Positions 1 to 5,737 of a DNA stretch of 5,737 bases are shown here, in pieces. The DNA is taken from the NCBI GenBank assembly GCA_021799405.1, contig JAJZAL010000309.1, forward strand, positions 1 through 5,737. The letters are read 5' to 3'. The translations under genes were made by a program, and so were the position numbers. Positions within the stretch are counted from its first letter, which is position 1. The number at the start of each line of letters is the position of its first letter. The stretch is from Acidobacteriota bacterium (GTDB lineage: Bacteria > Acidobacteriota > Terriglobia > Terriglobales > Acidobacteriaceae). Under the pieces are notes generated by a model. That model did not search any database. It was not told where the DNA came from and saw only the letters and a list, made by a program, of their open reading frames with translations.

Positions 1-1964
1 GAAGCATAATCCTGCGACACATAAAACTGTACAACTTCGTCACCCGCCCTGGAACCCGTATTGGTCACATCCACCATCAGCGTTGTGGAACCATTGGGAC
101 GGATATGGGAAGAAGCGAGTCTAATATTCGCAAGCCGGAAGGTTGTATAACTCAGGCCAAAACCAAATGGAAAGAGCGGCGAGCTTTTTCCTTCGATATA
201 CTCGCCATGCCCCATGCCGGTGAATGCAGCTTTCTTCTGATAAAAGCTCGGTAATTGACCAAGACTCTTGGGGAATGTCATCGTCAGCTTGCCGCCCGGG
301 TTGACCTTGCCAACCAGGACTTCAGACATTGCAACGCCCGCCTCGCAACCCAGGTACCATCCCTCCAATAAAGCTTTAGATCGCTGCACCACATCGCTAA
401 TTGTCAGAGGACGTCCATTTGTAAGTACAGTTACAATGGGCTTTCCGGTTGCCGCAATTTCGTCAAACAGTTCTTGCTGCACGCCGGGAAGACCAATTTC
501 ATCGCGGTCGTGACCTTCTCCGCAAGTCGCATGTGACCCGCCGATCGCCATAATCACCAGGTCTGAATCGCGAGCCAGTTGCACCGCGGCGGCGAATCCG
601 CTTTTATCCTCGCCAGTCACTTCAGCGCCTCGGGCAAAGCGAATGGAAGCCTGTGGAAGCAATTTCGGCAGGGCTGCATTCAATGGAACCCCCGGTGCAT
701 GACCGGTCCCTGCGTAGTCTCCGAATTCCACATAGTCTCCGTGCGGACCGATGATCGCAATCTTCGCAGCAGATCCTTCAGCCAGTGGCAGAACTCCATC
801 GTTCTTCAGTAGCACAAGGGCTTTTTCTGCCGCGCGCAGTGCAAGTTGCCGATGCGCCGGCGATCCCAGCACTTTGCCTGGATTCTCTTCTGTAGCGTGA
901 TCGAATAGCCCTAATTTGAATTTGGCTTCCAAAATCCTGAGCACTGCATTATCGACATAGGACTCGCTGATCTTTCCAGCCTTGATGGAACCGACCAGCG
1001 TCTCCTTATAGGTTGCATAACCCTGCCCCTTGGTTAAATCCAGTTCCATATCCACGCCAGCCTTCAATGCCAGAATGGCAGCCTGGGCTGGGCTTCGAGC
1101 AACGTGATGCATCTCATAAAGCCGATATATGTCAATGTTGTCAGAAACAACAAATCCCTTGAATCCCCAATCGTCCCGAAGTATTTCTGTCAGCAGCCAC
1201 TTGTTCATGTGGGCTGGTATGCCGTCAATATCCGAGTGCGCCGGCATAACCGCTCCGATGCCGGCTTCCTTGACGGCCGCCTCGAAGGGAGGCAGAAAAA
1301 TGTCGTACATCATCCGTCGGGATAAGTCGACATAATTTCCGTTCACTCCACCGGTGGATAACTGATATCCCGCATAATGCTTGCCCGTCGCCATGACGTG
1401 CTGGCTGTCGAACCGGGCGGCGCCGGTACCCTGGAGACCGTTAACATAAGCAACCCCCATTCTCGATACCAGATAGGGATCTTCACCATAAGTCTCTTCC
1501 GACCGCCCAAAACGCGCGTCCCTGGCTACACCGATAACCGGGGCATAGGCATGCGTAATGCCAAGCGAGCGCGCTTCAGCCGCAATCGCGTTTGCGACTT
1601 CTTCAATCAACTGCGGATCCCAGGTAGAGCCCAGTGCGATCGCCTGCGGAAAAATTGTCGGTCCAACTTCTTCTGGCAAACCTTTGCTTTTAAGGAAGGC
1701 CTTGGTCGTGACCACGCCGTGAAGCGCTTCCCCGTGCATCATCTTGGGAATCCCCAGTCTTTCGTTCACAGGCGCATCGTTCTCCATCTGTGCAATCTTC
1801 TCGGCTAGGGTCATGCGGCGCAAGAGATCTTTAGCTCGCACTTCCGGGCTCCTAGTTTTGTCTTTGTATAAAGCCTGCAAGGCTGCATTGGCCGGCACTG
1901 CAGTTACCGCTAGTGCAGCGGCGCCAGATTGCATAAATTTCCGCCGATTGAATCCAGAGCTCAT
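1..1964 (-). CDS. GH3 family beta-glucosidase/beta-xylosidase-like enzyme, Tat-exported; C-terminus beyond window
   Basis: Glycoside hydrolase family 3 enzyme that would release terminal beta-linked sugars in the periplasm by a retaining mechanism. The frame is open from the ATG at 1964 to the window edge, giving 654 codons without interruption. The N-terminus (residues 1-27) is a Tat signal: FNRRKFMQ with twin Arg 7-8, a short Ala-rich core and a likely cut after PANA. The TIM-barrel domain holds the family signature RDARFGRSEETYGEDPYL (148-165), the substrate-binding GKHY motif (K195-H196) and the nucleophile in FVVSDN (D275). The second alpha/beta domain starts near ALVLLKNDGVLPL and holds GEGHDR, where E483 is the likely acid/base. 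PFGFGLSYTTF near residue 600 leads into the FnIII-like domain (DVTNTGSRAGDEVVQFYV), which is cut by the window edge. Roughly 90 residues are probably missing. It lies 74 bp after the sulfatase on the same strand, so the two are probably co-transcribed. The exact sugar specificity cannot be read from the sequence. Confidence 0.95.
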   Translation of the reverse strand, partial: MSSGFNRRKFMQSGAAALAVTAVPANAALQALYKDKTRSPEVRAKDLLRRMTLAEKIAQMENDAPVNERLGIPKMMHGEALHGVVTTKAFLKSKGLPEEVGPTIFPQAIALGSTWDPQLIEEVANAIAAEARSLGITHAYAPVIGVARDARFGRSEETYGEDPYLVSRMGVAYVNGLQGTGAARFDSQHVMATGKHYAGYQLSTGGVNGNYVDLSRRMMYDIFLPPFEAAVKEAGIGAVMPAHSDIDGIPAHMNKWLLTEILRDDWGFKGFVVSDNIDIYRLYEMHHVARSPAQAAILALKAGVDMELDLTKGQGYATYKETLVGSIKAGKISESYVDNAVLRILEAKFKLGLFDHATEENPGKVLGSPAHRQLALRAAEKALVLLKNDGVLPLAEGSAAKIAIIGPHGDYVEFGDYAGTGHAPGVPLNAALPKLLPQASIRFARGAEVTGEDKSGFAAAVQLARDSDLVIMAIGGSHATCGEGHDRDEIGLPGVQQELFDEIAATGKPIVTVLTNGRPLTISDVVQRSKALLEGWYLGCEAGVAMSEVLVGKVNPGGKLTMTFPKSLGQLPSFYQKKAAFTGMGHGEYIEGKSSPLFPFGFGLSYTTFRLANIRLASSHIRPNGSTTLMVDVTNTGSRAGDEVVQFYVSQDYA

Positions 1965-1970
1965 CGCTAT

Positions 1971-1976
1971 TCTCCC
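1971..1976 (-). promoter_or_regulatory. Ribosome binding site of the GH3 gene
   Basis: On the minus strand the hexamer GGGAGA sits six bases before the ATG at 1964. This is good Shine-Dalgarno spacing and supports that start, which also gives a complete Tat signal. Confidence 0.6.
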
Positions 1977-2005
1977 AACATAATCCGCACCTCAGGTTGT
2001 GCCGC

Positions 2006-2022
2006 TGCAATGAACTATTGCA
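2006..2022 (-). other. Small intercistronic hairpin between sulfatase and GH3 genes
   Basis: TGCAAT and ATTGCA form a perfect 6-bp stem around a 5-base loop in the 74-bp gap between the two genes. There is no following T-tract, so it does not look like an intrinsic terminator. It could affect mRNA processing or be chance. Confidence 0.25.
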
Positions 2023-2038
2023 CCTTATGGCCGTTGAC

Positions 2039-3724
2039 TTACACGTGCTTTGCCGGCTTCATCCCACGCGAGCCGGCGATCTCCTCAAGCCTGGCGCGAA
2101 GACGGGACTTGAGAGCGGACATGCTCGAGTCGTGCGCCAGGTTTTTCAGCTCGCGCGGATCGGTCTGGTAGTCGTAGAGCTCCTCACCGTCAGCGTCGCC
2201 CGACCACATGGTGTAGCGATATCGTTCATTGCGAACCGAGTAGCCCATCGTCGGACCCGCAGCGTTGCGCCGTGTGACTTGTGAAACCGCGGGATGATCC
2301 CAGGGCGCATCCGGATCCTGTAGAAGAGGAACCAGGCTTCGTCCCTGCAGATCAGCTGGCGCGCCTTCCAGCTCGCACAGCTCGACCAGCGTCGGGTAGA
2401 CATTGAGGTGCTCCGATGTTCTGTTGCAGGCGCGGCCGCCGCCGGTCACACCGGCTCCCGCCATGATGAAGGGCACGCGCGTGGCGGCTTCGAAGAGTTT
2501 CATCTTCTCCCACTGGCCGTGCTCGCCGACCATGAAGCCGTGATCGGCCCAGAAGACGATGGTTGTGTCCTTGGCAAGATCGAGCTTCTGCAAGGCATCC
2601 ACTAGGCGCCCCACCTGCGCATCCACGAAACTGATTGCCGCGTAGTAGGCCCGCACCGCCTCGCGATGCTGCTGCAGCGACATGCCGTAATTGGGGTTCA
2701 TGGTATCGTACGCGATGCGCGGCGCTGACTTCAGTTCCCCGGGATCGAAGGGCGGAACCTGGATATCGTCGAGCTGGTACAGATCAAAATATTTAGATGG
2801 GACGATGAAGGGCACATGCGGGCGAAAAAACCCGGAGCCGATAAACCACGGCTCGTTGCGGTGTTCCTCCATCATGCAGATGGCCGCCTCGGCAACCTTG
2901 AAGTCGGTGATCTCTTGATCTTCGGCAGTGGAGGCATGGCCAGCGATGGCGGAGCCCAGAAATCCGTACTTGCTGAGCGGTAACAGCGGCGTGCAACCGT
3001 CTTGCGAGATGCGAATTCCTCCTGGGCCAGGGCCGCCGTGGCGCCACGGAACTTTGGCGACAATATCCTGCCAGTGCTCCTTCATCTGCTTTTCGCGGGC
3101 GGCCTGCATCTGCCCGTACCGTTCTATTCTCTTCATCTGTGCGGGAGCATAGAAGGTGATCAGGCCCTCATCATGGGTGCGGTCATACCCCGCGGGGTAT
3201 GAGACCTTCTGCCAACTCGCCGGATCGTCGAAGCCGGGAGTGCCGATCTCACTCGGATTGTTGTAGTGGTAGATCTTGCCGGCGCGCGCGGTAAAGTAGC
3301 CGTTCTTCTGGAAGAGCTGGGGAAGTGTTACGGTCTGCGGGATGGTTTCGCGGAAATCGGTGTACAAGTCGTAGCACCGGGTAGTATCGGGCGCCAGGCC
3401 GGTCATGAGCGAAGTGCGCGACGGCCCGCAAAGAGGAAACTGGCAGTAGTGATGTGCGAAGCGCACCCCCGATTGCGCCAGGCGGTCGAGGTTGGGCGAC
3501 TTCACCGGGACGCCATAGCAGCCCAGGCGGGTGCACATATCGTCTGTCGCTATGAAAAGCACATTGCGCCGGCGCACGCCCTTATTGATGTTCGGGGTGG
3601 CCAGGCCTGCATGCGATGCCGCAGCGGGAGCGGCCAGCGAGGTTGCGGCTGCAGGGGCGGCCAGGGCGCTGGCGGCAAGGAATGTCCGGCGGCTCATTCC
3701 CTTCTCTTTCTTATTTGAGCTCAT
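2039..3724 (-). CDS. Iduronate-2-sulfatase-like type I sulfatase, Tat-exported
   Basis: Formylglycine-dependent sulfatase that hydrolyses sulfate esters, most likely on sulfated sugars, in the periplasm. Numbering here counts from a TTG two codons upstream of the preferred ATG (ATG = residue 3). A Tat signal MSRRTFLAAS starts at residue 12 and is followed by a long Ala-rich stretch. Metal-binding Asp pair D63-D64 lies in FIATDDM. CGPSR (101-105) contains C101, the residue to be oxidised to formylglycine. Further active-site motifs are AGKIYH (150-155), FFRPHVPF (H305) and WADHGFMVGEHGQWEK (D396-H397, K409). The C-terminal MGYSVRNERYRYTMW and ELYDYQTDPRELKNL blocks resemble human iduronate-2-sulfatase, so that subfamily is favoured, but the true substrate is unknown. 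The length of about 560 residues is normal and no lesion is seen. The next gene upstream on this strand is a TonB receptor remnant and the GH3 gene follows. Maturation needs an anSME or FGE enzyme; the anSME-like gene in this window is broken. Confidence 0.95.
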   Translation of the reverse strand: MSSNKKEKGMSRRTFLAASALAAPAAATSLAAPAAASHAGLATPNINKGVRRRNVLFIATDDMCTRLGCYGVPVKSPNLDRLAQSGVRFAHHYCQFPLCGPSRTSLMTGLAPDTTRCYDLYTDFRETIPQTVTLPQLFQKNGYFTARAGKIYHYNNPSEIGTPGFDDPASWQKVSYPAGYDRTHDEGLITFYAPAQMKRIERYGQMQAAREKQMKEHWQDIVAKVPWRHGGPGPGGIRISQDGCTPLLPLSKYGFLGSAIAGHASTAEDQEITDFKVAEAAICMMEEHRNEPWFIGSGFFRPHVPFIVPSKYFDLYQLDDIQVPPFDPGELKSAPRIAYDTMNPNYGMSLQQHREAVRAYYAAISFVDAQVGRLVDALQKLDLAKDTTIVFWADHGFMVGEHGQWEKMKLFEAATRVPFIMAGAGVTGGGRACNRTSEHLNVYPTLVELCELEGAPADLQGRSLVPLLQDPDAPWDHPAVSQVTRRNAAGPTMGYSVRNERYRYTMWSGDADGEELYDYQTDPRELKNLAHDSSMSALKSRLRARLEEIAGSRGMKPAKHV

Positions 3725-3732
3725 CTGCAAAA

Positions 3733-3736
3733 CCTC
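3733..3736 (-). promoter_or_regulatory. Ribosome binding site deciding the sulfatase start
   Basis: GAGG on the minus strand stands eight bases before the ATG at 3724. The longer reading from TTG at 3730 would leave only two bases of spacing. The internal ATG at 3697 has AAGGGA almost abutting it. The ATG at 3724 is therefore preferred, although 3697 would also leave an intact Tat signal. Confidence 0.5.
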
Positions 3737-3859
3737 ATAGTTGTTAACATGGGCAATTTCGCTTACTCGTTAGTTTCAGCAAGGGACCGGGCGGCGCTGG
3801 GTTCTTCCCATGGCCGCTGACGCGCATTTTGCTGCGCAAACAGACTTGCAGCCCCTCAC

Positions 3860-4350
3860 TCAGAAGGGGAATGTTACTGCGAACTGGTAGACCTGCAGAG
3901 TATAACCGGCCAGCATGCGGGTCACTTGTCCGAAGATAGTGCGATCCCCAATACTGGTTCCACTTCTCCGTTCCCAGCGTGCCCTTGGCCGGCGAGGCGA
4001 AGGCGCCAGAATTGAAGAAGGCACCGCAGCGCCTGGAATGCGGCTCCGGTGACCGGGTTGGGCGCCGGAGCATTGAAGTCGTTGAAGGTCCGGATCGGAT
4101 CCTGTCCCCACTCTCCGAGTTAGCTGACGGTAACAACGTTCGCGCCTCACCTGCTTCTGCACTGTCACGTCGAATTGATGGACATACACGGTTCGGAAGT
4201 TGAGGTCGGCGGCGTCAGGGATCGTATAGATCGGGTCTCTGGGCACGGTCGGAATGGGAGCCACAAAGTCATCCGCAAACAGCGTCATACCGGCCGAGCA
4301 CTTTACCGAGGAGTTCGCCAGCACACCGCATGCCGACAGGGCGGAGGTGA
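3860..4350 (-). pseudogene. Remnant of an Oar-like TonB-dependent outer-membrane receptor (C-terminal half)
   Basis: No single frame is open, but pieces in three minus-strand frames line up in N-to-C order with the C-terminal part of carboxypeptidase-regulatory/Oar-like TonB receptors. First comes NFRTVYVHQFDVTVQKQV (about 4150-4203), in the frame ending at 3860. The next frame reads GANVVTVS, a TAA stop at 4120-4122 where Tyr is expected, then LGEWGQDPIRTFNDFNAPAP and NPVTGAAFQA. A third frame gives FFNSGAFASPAKGTLGTEKW (about 3964-4023). The reading then returns to the first frame with IFGQVTRMLAGYTLQVYQ and FAVTFPF before TGA at 3860-3862. An aromatic final residue is typical of outer-membrane barrels. 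Between GTEKWNQYW and the C-terminal strand, over a hundred residues of barrel seem deleted. An intact protein of this kind has about 1,000 residues or more and would import oligosaccharides. The family match is from recalled motifs, not an alignment. The upstream limit is uncertain and may reach about 4440. Confidence 0.62.
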
Positions 4351-5009
4351 AGCGTGGGTTCTTCGATATCCAAGACCGAAACGGTGCTGTAGGGGTTGTC
4401 GAATCCAGCGCAAGACAAAACACACTGGCCATAATGGAATGATGTGTCCTCCTGTACCAGTAGGCTCGGCTCCAGCGGTGGATCTTCATTTCCTCCTCGG
4501 ATCCGAGGAGCATTCCAATCTACATTCAGCTCTTGATTCCGCCTTCCTCTCTCTATCAATCTACAATAGTCGCGAGACATACGTAAATAGGGTTGGACGC
4601 TCGAGTAAGGCACAAAGGCAAAAGAGATGATATCGTTCGGAACTCGGAGGTAATGTTGAGGCGGTCCTAGCAGTACGAGCAGTATACTCGGGCTGAATGG
4701 TGGAGAGACTGTTTAACTAGTGGTCTGTCGCTAAGTAAACGTTAGTAGCTTCGGTCACGTCTAAACTGATGCGATCATCAACTCCATTCTTCTCGCCGAA
4801 GAACAGGCGGACCATCTCATCAGATCTACGGCAAGTTCCATGAGTGGCGCGAGCGTCTCTGGAGGCGAGTTTTCCTGTGTTTACTTCGACGGCTCGCCGC
4901 TGAAGCGGAGCTGGGCGGCGAGGTTAAGAATGTCAAGGTATTCGCAGCGAATTGGCAAGGCAGCAGAGCAGTTATCGCGAGATTCTGGAGGTGTGCGGAG
5001 GCGCCAAGA
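4351..5009. other. Stretch without a convincing gene between two pseudogenes
   Basis: Several overlapping frames are open for 60-150 codons on both strands, but none shows a family motif I recognise or a good start signal. The minus frame through 4269-4613 contains CAGFDNPYST, which could be more receptor debris. The minus frame carrying the maturase remnant stays open to TAA at 4881-4883 with a tail (RLRTPPES to FSGEPSK) unlike any maturase. On the plus strand a frame opens after a TAA near 4780 and reads TDAIINSILLAEEQADHLIR, running to a stop at 5272-5274 antisense to the maturase. It looks moderately protein-like but I cannot name it. I see no transposase motif, terminal inverted repeats or RNA gene. 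The region is best taken as decayed DNA, perhaps with deletion junctions. Confidence 0.5.
4493..4510. repeat. 18-bp perfect palindrome
   Basis: CTCCTCGGATCCGAGGAG reads identically on both strands and is centred between 4501 and 4502. Its right arm on the minus strand contains a GAGGAG purine run just before an ATG at 4489, but no recognisable protein follows. It could be an operator for a dimeric regulator, a hairpin or chance. Confidence 0.45.
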
Positions 5010-5504
5010 GAGCGTATTAAATTCGATGTCGTTGCGTTTGAGCGTCTCCATGCCGCGCATGACTCTATCGAAGGTGGGCTGGCCGCCCTTGTCCACGCGG
5101 TGGGCTTCGTGCAGATGGTGTGGACCGTCGATCGAGAGGCCGATGAGAAAATTGCTTTCTTTAAAGAGTGCGGCCCACTCATCGTCGAGCAGTACGCCGT
5201 TGGTTTGGAATGCGTTCTGGATCTGTTTGCCGTTGGCGTATTTCTTTTGGATCTTGACCATGTTACGGAAGTAATCGACTCCCAGCAGGGTGGGCTCTCC
5301 ACTTTGTCAGGCAAAATTCATCACAGGCGTGTCGTGGGCTTCAACGTACTGGCGGATGTAACTGTCGAGCACTTCTTCCCGCATGGCCCATTTCGAAACC
5401 TGCGGGTAGAGAGACTCCTTTTCAAGATAGAAGCAGTACTTGCAGTCGAGATTGCAGATCGGCCCAATCGGCTTGGCCAGTACGTGGAAGTTTGTGCTGC
5501 TCAT
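5010..5504 (-). pseudogene. Broken anaerobic sulfatase-maturing enzyme (radical SAM, anSME/AslB type)
   Basis: The intact parent would oxidise the active-site Cys or Ser of sulfatases to formylglycine in the cytoplasm, using a SAM-bound [4Fe-4S] cluster. From ATG 5504 the frame reads HVLAKPIGPICNLDCKYCFY with the radical SAM CxxxCxxC cysteines at C17, C21 and C24. At codon 66 (5307-5309) a TGA stands where the family has Trp of WQGGEPTL; the same frame then continues QSGEPTLLGVDYF, so a Gly is also changed to Ser two codons later. The same frame goes on through GLSIDGPHHLHEAHRVDKGG (codons 122-141) and QPTFDRVMRG to EFNTL, where similarity ends at about codon 165 (5010). The rest of the barrel and the cysteine-rich SPASM domain, over half of a protein of about 370-420 residues, are absent. 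Other genes here use TGG for Trp, so TGA recoding is not expected. The sulfatase downstream is the expected client. Confidence 0.85.
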
Positions 5505-5509
5505 TGTGA

Positions 5510-5737
5510 TCTCTGCGCCTGCGATGCGGCGGGCGGCGCTTTCGCGCTAAGGGATTGAGTCTTCCGTCTGAGAATCCAGAGCAGACGCCTCTTGATCCGA
5601 CATTTAGTATTACTGTGTCATAAAAGGCCACGCAGGCAGCAAGGGCAGCGAGGCAGAGATCGAGCCAGATGGGTTGCGATCTGGCAGCGCAGGGTGGCGA
5701 TGGAACTGGGGTTATGCCTTTCGGTTCTTATGGGCAG
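5510..5737. other. Upstream region of the maturase remnant; no gene recognised
   Basis: Short frames cross this stretch on both strands but none has family motifs. The original promoter and leader of the maturase gene would be expected here on the minus strand. Only a weak purine run (AGAGA) precedes the ATG at 5504, and I could not assign a credible -35/-10 pair. One hairpin lies at 5664-5685. Confidence 0.35.
5664..5685. other. Hairpin with 7-bp perfect stem
   Basis: GCCAGAT and ATCTGGC pair perfectly around the 8-base loop GGGTTGCG. No T-run follows on either strand, so it is not a convincing terminator. It may be an operator-like inverted repeat or chance. Confidence 0.3.

Noticed and set aside
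1377..1808. Plus-strand open frame of 143 codons
   Set aside because: It is antisense to the GH3 signature region; the minus-strand frame explains the sequence.
3266..3718. Plus-strand open frame of 150 codons
   Set aside because: It lies antisense to the sulfatase N-terminal region, where the sense frame has clear catalytic motifs. The translation has no family motifs.
3833..3868. Possible terminators between receptor remnant and sulfatase
   Set aside because: The short inverted repeats seen (5-bp stems such as CCCCT/AGGGG) lack a following T-run and are too weak to call.
4650..4690. Resemblance of CCTAGCAGTACGAG to a 23S rRNA segment
   Set aside because: The match covers only a few bases and the flanks do not continue as rRNA.
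5307..5309. Selenocysteine or Trp recoding of TGA
   Set aside because: The family has Trp here, not Cys, and other Trp codons in the window are TGG. The gene is truncated anyway, so simple decay is more likely.
4826..5314. Minus-strand open frame of 162 codons overlapping the maturase
   Set aside because: It is rich in Ser, Arg and Thr with no motif, and is a frame-shifted shadow of the maturase codons in 5010-5306.
5100..5558. Plus-strand open frame of 152 codons
   Set aside because: It is the shadow of the maturase remnant, whose radical SAM motifs are on the minus strand.

Overview
The window looks like accessory chromosome from a Gram-negative soil-type bacterium. Acidobacteriota is my best guess. 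The reasons are a wreck resembling the Oar-like (carboxypeptidase-regulatory) TonB-dependent receptors common in that phylum, two Tat-exported carbohydrate-active enzymes, and moderately high GC. The phylum is an inference from the protein flavour, not from a marker gene.

All recognisable genes lie on the minus strand, so the transcription order runs from right to left. (1) 5504 to about 5010: the N-terminal part of a radical SAM sulfatase-maturing enzyme (anSME type). It carries an in-frame TGA at the Trp of its usual WQGGEP motif and loses homology about 165 codons in. (2) About 4350-5009: DNA with no convincing gene, including an 18-bp perfect palindrome. (3) 4350 to 3860: a frameshifted, internally deleted fragment of the C-terminal half of a TonB-dependent outer-membrane receptor. 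(4) 3724-2039: an intact iduronate-2-sulfatase-like sulfatase with a Tat signal and a CGPSR formylglycine site. (5) 1964 to the window edge: a GH3 beta-glucosidase/beta-xylosidase-type enzyme with a Tat signal, cut only by the window edge.

The order maturase, outer-membrane importer, sulfatase, glycosidase is that of a polysaccharide-utilisation locus for a sulfated glycan. The importer would bring oligosaccharides into the periplasm, the sulfatase would remove sulfate, and the GH3 enzyme would release terminal sugars. Here the two upstream genes are decayed and the two downstream enzymes look intact with catalytic residues in place. The sulfatase therefore needs formylglycine made by another maturase elsewhere in the genome, or it is on its way to inactivity. 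I found no tRNA, rRNA, CRISPR array, complete insertion sequence or clear rho-independent terminator. No previously undescribed system is evident; the interesting content is the partial decay of this locus.
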